From: Thermobacillus sp. ZCTH02-B1
GTDB taxonomy: Bacteria; Bacillota; Bacilli; Paenibacillales; Paenibacillaceae
Direction of reading: 5' to 3'
NCBI RefSeq assembly: GCF_002159085.1
Contig: NZ_LZRU01000025.1
Location: 1 to 63,037 of the forward strand
Length of the DNA stretch: 63,037 nucleotides
Of this stretch, positions 44,887 through 53,604 are shown in pieces (the stretch's first letter is position 1; each line of letters starts with the position of its first letter). The notes under the pieces are model-generated. The model saw only the letters and a list, made by a program, of their open reading frames with translations, was not told where the DNA came from and made no database searches. The translations under genes were made by a program, and so were the position numbers.

Positions 44887-44914
44887 TAATCTTTCTCCGC
44901 GTTTCTGACGATAA
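44887..44914 (+). promoter_or_regulatory. Possible SigD-type promoter of motAB
   Basis: TAAT (44887-44890), 16 bp, GACGATAA (44907-44914), compared with the flagellar sigma-D consensus TAAA-N15-GCCGATAT. It lies 95 bp before motA. The match is partial. Confidence 0.4.
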
Positions 44915-45008
44915 ATACTATACTGGCAGGTGTCGATCGATTCCGATTCATGCCGCAATCCATGCCACGGTACAAACATCATTTCTTACAGTCAGTGCGA
45001 GGTGTCCT

Positions 45009-45824
45009 ATGGAGAAGTCGACCTTTATCGGCATCATTCTCGGCATTGTGGCGGTCATCGGAGGCATGGTGTTGAAGCATGCTCCCCTCGTCCAGCTGCT
45101 CAACCCGGCCGCCTACGTCATCATCCTCATCGGTACGGCCGCGTCGCTTTTCATGGCGTTTCCGATGTCCGAACTGAAGAAGTTTCCCGCACTGATCCGG
45201 ATTCTATTCAAGAAGCAGGAACTGATTCCCCGTGAAGAACTGATCCGGATGTTCATGGAATGGGCGACGATCACCCGGCGCGAGGGTCTGCTGGCGCTCG
45301 AATCGCGGGTGGACGACATCGAGGATCCGTTCCTCCGCAACGGCATGCGGATGATCATCGACGGCCAGGATCAGGATTTCGTCCGCGACGTTCTCCTGGA
45401 AGAAATCAATGCGACCGAGGAGCGGCACAAGGCGGGAGCGCAAATCTTCTCCCAGGCGGGCATGTACGCTCCGGCCCTCGGCGTCCTGGGCGCCGTCATC
45501 GGCCTGATCGCCGCGCTGTCGGACATGTCCGACATGGCGCAGCTTGCCTACTCCATCGCCGCCGCGTTCATCGCCACGATGCTCGGTATTTTCACCGGTT
45601 ACGTGCTGTGGCACCCGATTTCGAACAAGCTGAGACGGCTTTCCAAGCGGGAGACCGAGCTCCGTCTCATGATGGTGGAAGGCCTGCTGTCGATCCAGTC
45701 CGGCGTCTCCACGATCGCCATCAACCAGAAGCTTTCCGTCTTCCTGACGCCGCAGGAGCGCCAGGCGATGCAGGAACGCCAGGAGCGCGAAAGGGAGGCG
45801 AGAAGCATTGAGCAAACGGTATAG
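45009..45824 (+). CDS. motA: Flagellar motor stator protein MotA
   Basis: A 271-residue stator protein with four transmembrane segments (about 5-22, 33-50, 150-170, 178-200) and a cytoplasmic loop between the second and third. The segments AGMYAPALGVLGAVIGLI and IAAAFIATMLGIFTGYV are the conserved channel-facing helices. It overlaps the motB start by 17 bp. The stator converts ion flow into flagellar rotation. Confidence 0.9.
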   Translation: MEKSTFIGIILGIVAVIGGMVLKHAPLVQLLNPAAYVIILIGTAASLFMAFPMSELKKFPALIRILFKKQELIPREELIRMFMEWATITRREGLLALESRVDDIEDPFLRNGMRMIIDGQDQDFVRDVLLEEINATEERHKAGAQIFSQAGMYAPALGVLGAVIGLIAALSDMSDMAQLAYSIAAAFIATMLGIFTGYVLWHPISNKLRRLSKRETELRLMMVEGLLSIQSGVSTIAINQKLSVFLTPQERQAMQERQEREREARSIEQTV

Positions 45825-46662
45825 GCGCGAAGAACAGGAAGAACATCCGAACGAGACTTGGCTGGTGCCGTATGCCGACCTGCTCACGCTGTTGCTCGCG
45901 CTGTTCATCGTGATGTACGCCATCAGTTCCGTGGACGTACAGAAATTCCAGGAGATGAGCCGGGCGTTCAACATCGCATTCCATTCCGGGATCGGGGTCC
46001 TGGATCAGTCCGCCGCCTACATATCCGTCGATCAGATGCAGAACGCCACCGACACGATCCGGATTTCCGGTTCCCAGGGATACACCGGAAAGGACGGCAC
46101 GGTCAGCGAGGCGGCGAGGCTTGCGGAGCAGGAACTGAAGGAATTCCGGAAACTGCACGACCAGATCAGCGAATATATCCGGCAGAACAATCTGACGACG
46201 GAGCTGGACGTGCAACTCAATCATACGTCCCTGCTCATCGTCATCAGCGACAACGCGCTGTTCGCCTCCGGCAAGGCGGATCTGACCCCGGAAGCGCGCG
46301 AGCTCGGTGTCGCCATCGGCCAAATGCTGAAAAACTTCCCCGGCTACGAAATTTCCGTCGAGGGGCACACCGACAACCGGCCGATCCACACGCGCGAATT
46401 CGAATCCAACTATGAGCTCAGTGCGAAGCGCGCGATCAACTTTATGCGGGTGCTGATCGAAGCCGGCGATCTCGATCCTCGCCTGGTCAGCTCGACCGGA
46501 TACGGCGAGTTCCGGCCCGTGGCGACCAACGACACGCCCGAGGGCCGGGCGAAGAACCGGCGCGTCGAAGTCAAGATTCTCCGCAAATTCACGGACACGG
46601 AAGCAGCCGAATCGATGACCGTATCCAGCGATACCGACGGCGCCTCCGATGGCAACGGATGA
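45808..46662 (+). CDS. motB: Flagellar motor stator protein MotB
   Basis: A 284-residue protein: short cytoplasmic tail, one transmembrane helix (about 25-45) with the ion-binding Asp24 in PYADLLTLLLALF, a plug/linker, and a C-terminal OmpA-like peptidoglycan-binding domain (VEGHTDNRPIHTREF near 190, STGYGEFRPVATND near 230, NRRVEV). Start is TTG with GGGAGG upstream, inside the end of motA. Confidence 0.92.
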   Translation: MSKRYRREEQEEHPNETWLVPYADLLTLLLALFIVMYAISSVDVQKFQEMSRAFNIAFHSGIGVLDQSAAYISVDQMQNATDTIRISGSQGYTGKDGTVSEAARLAEQELKEFRKLHDQISEYIRQNNLTTELDVQLNHTSLLIVISDNALFASGKADLTPEARELGVAIGQMLKNFPGYEISVEGHTDNRPIHTREFESNYELSAKRAINFMRVLIEAGDLDPRLVSSTGYGEFRPVATNDTPEGRAKNRRVEVKILRKFTDTEAAESMTVSSDTDGASDGNG

Positions 46663-46666
46663 CTTG

Positions 46667-46693
46667 AACCCCCTGCGCGATGCGCAGGGGGTT
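46667..46693. terminator. Terminator between motB and the convergent histidine kinase
   Basis: Twelve-pair stem AACCCCCTGCGC / GCGCAGGGGGTT with a three-base loop, followed by CTTCATT. It serves both convergent genes. Confidence 0.7.
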
Positions 46694-46695
46694 CT

Positions 46696-48612
46696 TCATT
46701 GACTGCCCGCCGTTTCCGTCGCTTGCCCGTCCTCCCGCTGCCCTGCCGCCAATGCGGTCTCCGATGCCGACTCCGCCGCCTGTTCTTCCGGCCGGGCCGC
46801 GGGCAGGTTGATCGTGACGGTCGTCCCTTTGCCGACTTTGCTGCTGATCTCCATTGTACCCTGATGGCTCTGAATGATGCGTTGACTGATCATGATGCCG
46901 AGTCCGGTCCCCGTCTCCTTGCTGGTCACGAACGGGTCGCCGAGCTTCGGAATCATGTCCTCCGAGATGCCGACGCCGTGATCCCGGATCGTGATCACGA
47001 TCCAGTCCGGACGTTTCCGCACTTCGATGTCGATATCGCCGCCCTTCGGCATCGCTTCGATCGCGTTCTTCAGCACGTTGATGAAGACCTGCTTCAGATG
47101 GTTCTCCTCGCAGGACACCCGGCAGGGCTCACTGTCGAAGGCCGTGTTGAACACGATGTTGCACAGGTGCGCCTGGCTGTCCAACAGCGATATGACATCG
47201 CCCAGGATGAATCTGACATCCTGCACCCGGAATTTCGTGGCCTGCGGCTTCGCGAGGATGAGAAATTCGCTGACGATCAGGTTGATCCGGTCAAGCTCCG
47301 ACAGCATGATGTCGATGTGCCGCTGGTTCAGCTTGTTCGTCTGCTGCTGGAGCTGCAGAAATCCGCGCAGCGTCGTCAGGGGGTTGCGGATTTCGTGGGC
47401 CACCCCGGCCGCAAGCTGACCGACGGTGTTCAGCTTCTCCGAGCGCCGCAGGAGTTCGTCCATCCGCTTCCGGTTCGTCATGTCGCGCGTGATGCTCGCG
47501 AACGCCTGGATGACGCCGTTCCGGTCGCGGATCGCCGACGTGGTGACGCTCACTTCGATGCAGGTGCCGTCCTTCCTGCGCCGGACCGTCTCGCGCGCCG
47601 GCAGCATCTGTCCGGCCAGCAGCGCCTCCCGGGCCTCGCGCTCCTCATTCAGGCGGCTCTCGGGCACGATCGGCAGCCTGCGGCCCACCGCCTCCTCCGC
47701 GCTCCAGCCGAACAACTGCTCGAACGCCGGATTGACCCGGAGCAGGACACCGTTCACATCCTCGATGTGAATCGCGTCCGTCGTATGGTTGATGATGGAT
47801 TCCAGGTGCTCCTTCATCGAGCGGTTTTCTTCGAACGCCTTCTTGAGCTTCGTCATGTAGACGTCCAGGTTTTTCGCCATCGCGTTGATCCGTTCGGCCA
47901 GCTGTCCCGTCTCATCCCGGCGGTTGACGGCCAGCGGCGTGTCGAACCGGCCGGAAGCCACCTCATCCACCTTGCCGAGAATGTGGCGCAGCGGCCGGAT
48001 CGTCATCCGGGCGATCCCGTAACTGACGACGATGGCCGCAAGCAGCAGGACGGCCGATAGGGCGATCTGATCATTCCGCGCGTCCCGGATCATCCCGTAC
48101 ATATCCGACATGTCCGCCGCAATGCGCACCGCGAGCGGTCCCGATCCGGGAAATCCGAATGATCCGATCAGGATCGATTTCCCGTCATGTCCGACCGAGC
48201 GGAACACCTCCCCGCTCCGCATGGCGTTCTCCAGATCTTCGCGATCCGTCGGCTCGACTGACCGGTCGTAACGGCCGTACAGCAGCCCTGCGCCAAGGCC
48301 GGCCGCCGGACCGGAAAGGTCCGCTTCGGACAGGCGGAACACCGCGATCTCCAGAATGTTGAGGTGCAGGGATTGAACGCTTCGGATCAGCTCATCCGGA
48401 TCCGGAACGGTGAAGGCCTCATCCGGCCCGCGTTCCGGCTGCAAATGCCGCGCGGCGGCATCCGCCGCCCTTGCCGCGATGCTGCGAAGCAGCTTCTCCG
48501 CCTCCCGATTCAGGTTGACCCGCATCGCATAATCGTTCACAATGACGGTGAGCGTCTGGAACAGGATGAAGACGGCCGAAAACATCAAGGTCAACCTGAT
48601 CTTGAACGACAA
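46696..48612 (-). CDS. Sensor histidine kinase (HAMP-PAS-HisKA-HATPase)
   Basis: A 638-residue membrane kinase: transmembrane segment 1 (about 8-27), extracytoplasmic sensor (28-178), segment 2 (about 182-203), HAMP, PAS near 270-385, phosphoacceptor His406 in GVAHEIRNPLTTLRGF, and ATPase motifs NVLKNAIEAM, DHGVGIS and GTGLGIMI. The HEIRNPLTTLRGF helix is that of the sporulation kinases (KinA-E), so it may feed the Spo0 phosphorelay; no cognate response regulator lies beside it. TTG 48612 has a perfect AAGGAGG eight bases upstream. Confidence 0.85.
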   Translation of the reverse strand: MSFKIRLTLMFSAVFILFQTLTVIVNDYAMRVNLNREAEKLLRSIAARAADAAARHLQPERGPDEAFTVPDPDELIRSVQSLHLNILEIAVFRLSEADLSGPAAGLGAGLLYGRYDRSVEPTDREDLENAMRSGEVFRSVGHDGKSILIGSFGFPGSGPLAVRIAADMSDMYGMIRDARNDQIALSAVLLLAAIVVSYGIARMTIRPLRHILGKVDEVASGRFDTPLAVNRRDETGQLAERINAMAKNLDVYMTKLKKAFEENRSMKEHLESIINHTTDAIHIEDVNGVLLRVNPAFEQLFGWSAEEAVGRRLPIVPESRLNEEREAREALLAGQMLPARETVRRRKDGTCIEVSVTTSAIRDRNGVIQAFASITRDMTNRKRMDELLRRSEKLNTVGQLAAGVAHEIRNPLTTLRGFLQLQQQTNKLNQRHIDIMLSELDRINLIVSEFLILAKPQATKFRVQDVRFILGDVISLLDSQAHLCNIVFNTAFDSEPCRVSCEENHLKQVFINVLKNAIEAMPKGGDIDIEVRKRPDWIVITIRDHGVGISEDMIPKLGDPFVTSKETGTGLGIMISQRIIQSHQGTMEISSKVGKGTTVTINLPAARPEEQAAESASETALAAGQREDGQATETAGSQ

Positions 48613-48676
48613 ACCGGACACCTCCTTCTCTACGAACAGGACAAGTCCGGAACTTGCCGGATGACACGGACCGGCC

Positions 48677-48724
48677 TGTGGATATCTGTGGATAAACCCC
48701 GTGTTATCCACCGAATTATTCACA
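48677..48724. promoter_or_regulatory. Cluster of four DnaA-box-like 9-mers
   Basis: Compared with TTATCCACA or its complement: TGTGGATAT 48677-48685 (8/9), TGTGGATAA 48687-48695 (9/9), TTATCCACC 48704-48712 (8/9), TTATTCACA 48716-48724 (8/9). Two point left and two right. The cluster fills the gap between the divergent kinase and tadA genes. Confidence 0.6.
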
Positions 48725-48733
48725 ACGTGTTAA

Positions 48734-49458
<725 letters not shown>

Positions 49459-49503
49459 CTGCCTTCGTCTCCCCCGATGGGATGGCTTATGGACTATGCT
49501 TTC

Positions 49504-49509
49504 ATTATA
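49504..49509 (-). promoter_or_regulatory. -10 element of the Spo0E-like gene
   Basis: A perfect TATAAT on the minus strand, 45 bp before the start. No good -35 at 16-18 bp was seen. Confidence 0.35.
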
Positions 49510-49690
49510 CACGGCCCGAACCAAAGAATTTGTAAGTTTTTGTCGATTGGACGCCACTTTTTTCTGCCGCTTTTCGACATTCACGGGGGTTTGTGCCATG
49601 CAGGAACCGCGTTCTGCGGTTTCGACAATTTTTTTGCAACCTCGGCCAACATGCATGCATTCATTTTATGAATTTTATGAAAATTGAAAG

Positions 49691-49719
49691 TTGCCAGATT
49701 GCCATACCTGCTGTATAAT
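49691..49719 (+). promoter_or_regulatory. Sigma-A promoter of the riboswitch-PilZ transcript
   Basis: -35 TTGCCA, 17 bp spacer, -10 TATAAT. The start point would be near 49726, about 30 bp before the aptamer. Confidence 0.75.
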
Positions 49720-49754
49720 GTTGCTTGCCCAATTGAATAGGACGCATCACAGAG

Positions 49755-49860
49755 ACATCGAATCATGACAAAGGCAAACTTGTCGAAAGACAAGGACGCA
49801 AAGCCAAGGGTCTAAGGCTCTATACGAGCTATGATCGCCTGGTTACCGGGATTCGGATGT
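49755..49860 (+). ncRNA. Cyclic di-GMP-I (GEMM) riboswitch
   Basis: The conserved core is present: AAAGGCAAACTTGTCGAAAG (tetraloop arm), then GGACGCAAAGCCAAGGG, and the second arm closed by GCCTGGTTACCG. P1 pairs ACATCGAATC (49755-49764) with GATTCGGATGT (49850-49860) with one bulge. A terminator follows at 49899, and ATGGTT at 49873-49878 could pair with AACCAT at 49897-49902, giving an antiterminator. The controlled gene encodes a PilZ c-di-GMP receptor, so the ligand controls its own receptor. Confidence 0.92.
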
Positions 49861-49898
49861 ACCTGTTTGTGCATGGTTGTTTGCATGTAATGGGTAAA

Positions 49899-49928
49899 CC
49901 ATCCCTGTCAATCAGGGGTGGCTTTTTT
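49899..49928 (+). terminator. Riboswitch-linked terminator
   Basis: Nine-pair stem CCATCCCTG / CAGGGGTGG (one G-T pair), five-base loop, then C and TTTTTT. It lies between the aptamer and the PilZ gene. Confidence 0.85.
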
Positions 49929-49988
49929 CGTACCCAATTGGCAGATCCCGAAAAGAAAGATGGTTCTTTTGGAGAGGAGAGGTGATCC

Positions 49989-50777
49989 ATGGCCCTGACG
50001 AACGCTTCCTCCCCGTCAGACAGCTCCTCGGGCTACGACATCTCGGTACTCATAGATGCGAAGGCCGTCGTAGAGAAGAAGAATTTTGTCGCCACCGGCA
50101 CGATCACCTATGTCGCGGGCGAGCTGATGGAGATCGAGTTTCCCCAATACGACCAGTTCGTGCTCGGTGAGAAAGTCAAAATCATGATTTACGCAAAAGG
50201 CGGCATCTATGTGTTTGAATCCACGGTGATCGCGAAAGATTCGGGCTCGATCGTCGTGCTGCATCCGCCCGAGAACCGCCGCAAGTTCCATGACAAGCGC
50301 CAGGACCCGCGCGTGCCGGTCAGGGAGAAGGCGCGGCTGCTCGGTCTGTACGAATTTTCGCGCAAGGCGGAGCGCAGATTTCCCGATCCGCCGGATATCC
50401 AACTGGACAACATCAGCACTTCCGGCATCGGACTCCTGATCGACATCGACATGCCGCTGCAGCCGCGCAACCAGCTTCTGCTGCAGCTGGATCTCGGCGT
50501 CCGCTTCGAATGCCGCACGGAAATCGTTCACCTCACGCCCGTGGAAGGCGGCATCCGCTGCGGGACGCGCATCACCGAAATTTCGGACGTTTACGCGAAA
50601 TGGCTGCGCTCCTACATATTGAGGCGTCAGATCGAGACATATTACAAAGAGAAGGCCGAGCGGATCCGCCGGGCGCTGCTCAGCGACGAAACGCCGGAAT
50701 CGGTTGTCAATGACTCCCGGGATGAGGCCGCGGAAGACCGCGGCACGAGAACCTACCTTTACGACAGTGCGCGATAG
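49989..50777 (+). CDS. PilZ domain protein (c-di-GMP receptor, YcgR-like)
   Basis: A 262-residue cytoplasmic protein with an N-terminal YcgR-like domain (about 20-95) and a C-terminal PilZ domain (about 100-215). Both c-di-GMP binding motifs are present: RQDPR near residue 104 (RxxxR) and DNISTSG near 139 ([D/N]xSxxG). YcgR-type proteins bind the flagellar stator and slow rotation; motA/motB lie 3.3 kb away. The ATG has GGAGAGGAGAGGTG upstream. Confidence 0.88.
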   Translation: MALTNASSPSDSSSGYDISVLIDAKAVVEKKNFVATGTITYVAGELMEIEFPQYDQFVLGEKVKIMIYAKGGIYVFESTVIAKDSGSIVVLHPPENRRKFHDKRQDPRVPVREKARLLGLYEFSRKAERRFPDPPDIQLDNISTSGIGLLIDIDMPLQPRNQLLLQLDLGVRFECRTEIVHLTPVEGGIRCGTRITEISDVYAKWLRSYILRRQIETYYKEKAERIRRALLSDETPESVVNDSRDEAAEDRGTRTYLYDSAR

Positions 50778-50838
50778 GTCGGATGGCGAGGAGGCGATTG
50801 CCGGTCCGTCATCCCTTCCTTTGCAAGGCGCAATGTGC

Positions 50839-50844
50839 TATAAT
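50839..50844 (+). promoter_or_regulatory. -10 element of the tRNA-Arg gene
   Basis: A perfect TATAAT 12 bp before the tRNA gene. The -35 at 17 bp (TTCCTT) is weak. Confidence 0.5.
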
Positions 50845-50856
50845 ACCATTTGCCGC

Positions 50857-50934
50857 GCGCCCGTAGCTCAGCTGGATAGAGCGGCAGTTTCCTAAACTGT
50901 GCGTCGTGGGTTCGAGTCCCACCGTGGCGCGCCA
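50857..50934 (+). tRNA. tRNA-Arg (anticodon CCT) with an extra base in the acceptor stem
   Basis: D-arm GCTC/GAGC, anticodon stem GCAGT/ACTGT around TTCCTAA (anticodon CCT, 50891-50893), and T-arm GTGGG/CCCAC are all normal, and CCA is encoded. The 5' acceptor strand GCGCCCG pairs with CG-GGCGC only if T50925 is bulged out, because the 3' strand reads CGTGGCGC, eight bases instead of seven. An integrase gene starts 187 bp downstream, so this 3' end may be the attachment site. Confidence 0.85.
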
Positions 50935-50951
50935 GTTACATAAACCCATAT

Positions 50952-51009
50952 CCCGCAAGGTTTTGCGGGTTTGAGGATCCGGGACTGTGCACCCGAAAGG
51001 CGCACAGTC
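50952..51009 (+). terminator. Two hairpins after the tRNA gene
   Basis: CCCGCAA / TTGCGGG (50952-50969, loop GGTT, followed by TTTGA) is a likely tRNA terminator. A second stem, GACTGTGC / GCACAGTC, lies at 50983-51009. Confidence 0.5.
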
Positions 51010-51083
51010 TTGGCCTTTCAAAACCGTGAACTGTCGGTCTTGACTCGGATTGTTGGCCTGAACAAGCAATGAGACCGATTGCG

Positions 51084-51114
51084 CCCTCCTGCAGATCAAA
51101 ATCTGGCAGGAGGG
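51084..51114 (+). promoter_or_regulatory. Hairpin that hides the integrase ribosome binding site
   Basis: CCCTCCTGC-AGAT pairs with ATCT-(G)-GCAGGAGGG around a CAAA loop, thirteen pairs with one bulge. The 3' arm contains GGAGGG, the ribosome binding site eight bases before the integrase ATG, and TTTTG follows. It may act as a translational lock or a weak terminator. Confidence 0.6.
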
Positions 51115-51121
51115 TTTTGTT

Positions 51122-52183
51122 ATGGTTATGTCCGCTGATCCAAGAAAAGGCCGAAGGATCGTAAAGGGCAGAACGAGGGATCTGCAGCAGGTTCCGAGCG
51201 AAAACATGGTCACATTGGACCACGCTTTCCAAATCTTTTACTCCTCCAAAAAGGCCGAAGGAATGAGGGAACGAACGCTCGAGGAATACGTGAATGGTTG
51301 GCGGTATTTTCGGGAATGGCTTAACCAGAAAGATCCGGAAATCCGGTTCATTCAGCAAATCGGAGCAGAACATTTGCGGTCTTACGTCGATTACATGTCC
51401 AACAAGCGGAAATACTCGGAAGTGCCCAGCCGGAAGCAAACCGGAGAAACTTTATCCCCCTATACCGTGGCATTCCGATTGCGCATCCTTCGCACCATGT
51501 TCAATTTCCTGCATCGGGAAAACATCATCGGGGAGAATCCGATCAGCAACATCAAACAGCCCCGTTTTGATCACAAGGAGAAAGACACGCTGACGGAAGA
51601 GCAGTTGGAGAAACTGCTTGCCGCTCCCGATACCTCGACCTATGCGGGATTTCGGGATCGAACCCTGATGATGCTCCTTGCCGACGGCGGTTTCCGCATT
51701 CACGAGGCATTGCGGTTGAAGGCGGAGAATATCGATCCCAAAACCAGATGCGTGCATTTGCCCGGCTGGATGAACAAAAACCGCAAGCCCCGCATGGTTC
51801 CGCTCTCAGTCCACGTGCTGCGCGAGGTCTTGCGGCTGATCGATGAGAACCAGCGTTATTTCAACTCCGACTACATTTTCCTGTCGAATTACGGCGAGCC
51901 CCTGAAAGCCGATCATTTTCGAAAGCGCCTTAAACTTTACGCCAAAGCGGCGGGCATTCCGAGTGAACTCGTTTCGCCTCACCGCTTTCGCAGTTTCTTC
52001 TGCCGGCAGTTCCTGATGAATGGCGGAGACTTGTTTACGCTGCAACGGATCGTGGCACACGCGAGCATTGAAACGACCAGGCGTTATGTTCCCATGAACG
52101 ATGAAATGATCCGTCAGCAGCATGAGCATTTTTCTCCGATCTCCCGCATGGGATGGAGCCGCATCAACAAACGGAGACTGTAA
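51122..52183 (+). CDS. Tyrosine recombinase / phage-type integrase
   Basis: A 353-residue recombinase with an N-terminal SAM-like core-binding domain (about 30-140) and a catalytic domain (about 160-340). Catalytic residues are all present: Arg in GGFRIHEALRL near residue 197, the HRFRSFF motif (H-x-x-R) near 286, His in IVAHASIETTRRY near 309, and the nucleophile Tyr in RRYVPM near 319. It is thus expected to be active. Its place just after the tRNA suits an element integrating there. The ATG lies behind the hairpin at 51084. Confidence 0.9.
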   Translation: MVMSADPRKGRRIVKGRTRDLQQVPSENMVTLDHAFQIFYSSKKAEGMRERTLEEYVNGWRYFREWLNQKDPEIRFIQQIGAEHLRSYVDYMSNKRKYSEVPSRKQTGETLSPYTVAFRLRILRTMFNFLHRENIIGENPISNIKQPRFDHKEKDTLTEEQLEKLLAAPDTSTYAGFRDRTLMMLLADGGFRIHEALRLKAENIDPKTRCVHLPGWMNKNRKPRMVPLSVHVLREVLRLIDENQRYFNSDYIFLSNYGEPLKADHFRKRLKLYAKAAGIPSELVSPHRFRSFFCRQFLMNGGDLFTLQRIVAHASIETTRRYVPMNDEMIRQQHEHFSPISRMGWSRINKRRL

Positions 52184-52233
52184 CCGGGAGAACCCCGTTG
52201 CATAAAGGGAGAGGTGACGGACCTCTTCCCTTA

Positions 52234-52497
52234 TCATTCCTCGTAGGGATCCGCAACGTGCGGTCCTTCGAAGACAAACACGTCCTCCGGCCGCATGACC
52301 TGTTTCCAGTCGCAGTCCCGGCACATGACAACCGGAACGGAGCCTTCAGGCAAAGGGTGGACGGCAACCTTGCCCACTTCCGGCTCAAGCACCTCGCCTT
52401 CCTTCGTCATCGCGCCCAGGAGCAGTTCCCCGAAGCAGACCGGACAGTACACATACTCCTCGGTTCCCGTCTCCTCGTTGATGCGCACCGCATTCAT
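52234..52497 (-). CDS. Small Zn-ribbon-like protein
   Basis: An 87-residue acidic protein with CPVC near residue 18 and CRDC near 60, a four-Cys arrangement suited to zinc. ATG 52497 is chosen since AAAGGAG is nine bases upstream. It is convergent with the integrase. No family is recognised; similar small zinc proteins are common on mobile elements. Confidence 0.55.
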   Translation of the reverse strand: MNAVRINEETGTEEYVYCPVCFGELLLGAMTKEGEVLEPEVGKVAVHPLPEGSVPVVMCRDCDWKQVMRPEDVFVFEGPHVADPYEE

Positions 52498-52716
52498 TCG
52501 TCCCATCTCCTTTATCGTCGAATATGGACATGGCTCCAACTCAAACGTAGAACGTCTTTGGCGGGGATTTCAAGTCAAATTTGCGGCCCCCGGTTTCATC
52601 GCATCTCCATGCGAATCAACCGAGGGCCGCAGGACCAGGCGAGGGGAAATGAGGCGCGGCGCATGGGCAGAGAAAGGCGAGAAACAGTCATGGGCCGGGC
52701 CCCGCCGGTTGCCTGC

Positions 52717-53190
52717 TCAGGGGCCGTTTTGTCCCGTCGCCGGGGATACGCCCCGCATCTCCATCTTGAACTCTTTCCAGCGCTGTGCCCGTTCCCGGTC
52801 TTCGGGGGTCAAATTCTCCTTGCAAAACATGTTGAAAGCGTTCGTCAGAATGACGGATTTGGGCATGTCATAGCAATGCGCCAGATAGTCGAGCAGATCG
52901 CTTTCCTGTTCGTTCAGGTAGACCGCCACCTTCACGGTTCGGGATTCACCGTTCATCTTCTTGCGCGAAACCGCAAAGCCCAAAGGCTGAAGCGTGCGGC
53001 GCGCCTTCCGTTCCGCCCGGCGCTTCGCCAGGCAGGCGTTGCACACCGAAGGAACGGCCACATCCCGGAAATTGATGCGGAGGATGCGCCCGCTTGCGTC
53101 CACCTCGCGCCGGGGCATGGTTTCCCCGCAGTCCGTGCAAGTAAAGCATTCATTATGATCTGGATGAATGAATTGCACTTTTGCAGACAT
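52717..53190 (-). CDS. Small protein with Zn-finger and ribbon-helix-helix-like region
   Basis: A 157-residue protein. The N-terminus has CTDC (residues 17-20 area) and CNAC near 51, a probable zinc finger; a basic stretch AKRRAERKARR follows; then VKVAVYLNEQESDLLDYLAH with MPKSVILTNAFNMF, which looks like the strand-helix-helix of Arc/CopG-type DNA-binding proteins. The ATG has AAAGGAG upstream. It could bind the nearby repeat array, but this is speculation. Confidence 0.5.
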   Translation of the reverse strand: MSAKVQFIHPDHNECFTCTDCGETMPRREVDASGRILRINFRDVAVPSVCNACLAKRRAERKARRTLQPLGFAVSRKKMNGESRTVKVAVYLNEQESDLLDYLAHCYDMPKSVILTNAFNMFCKENLTPEDRERAQRWKEFKMEMRGVSPATGQNGP

Positions 53191-53262
53191 GTTTCTGAAT
53201 CTCCTTTCCTACTATGAAACTCGGGGCCAGAACGGGCCCCATAACGTCCGGAAATCCCGGAC

Positions 53263-53604
53263 TTACGCGGAAAGGCTGCGGAGAAACAGGCGGTCCGCTT
53301 CCGCTTCAAGCACAAGCAGGATACAGCAAAGTTCCTCCCTTGCTTCATCCAGGCTTGCCGCCGCAAGGAGCACGGAATACTCCAGCGTGCACCCCGAATC
53401 GTTTTCCGAGAACGTTTCAACGTGAACATTGGAGCACTGACAGAGCACCATCCTCTTTGCCTGCAGGTACGAGGATTGGGGACGGGACATCTCGGCGCGT
53501 TCCCTGATCAGAGCGACATAGCGCGCATCGCTGCGTTGCCAAATTTCAATCTGGATCGACTTGCCGGGAAAAACGGCGGGACTGTCAAAAGGAGAAAAAT
53601 GCAT
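53263..53604 (-). CDS. Hypothetical protein of the island
   Basis: A 113-residue soluble protein with beta-rich middle (SNVHVETFSENDSGCTLEY) and a helical C-terminus (AASLDEAREELCCILLVLE). ATG follows AGGAGGG at good distance. It is co-directional with the zinc-finger gene 72 bp downstream, so probably the same operon. No family recognised. Confidence 0.45.
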   Translation of the reverse strand: MHFSPFDSPAVFPGKSIQIEIWQRSDARYVALIRERAEMSRPQSSYLQAKRMVLCQCSNVHVETFSENDSGCTLEYSVLLAAASLDEAREELCCILLVLEAEADRLFLRSLSA

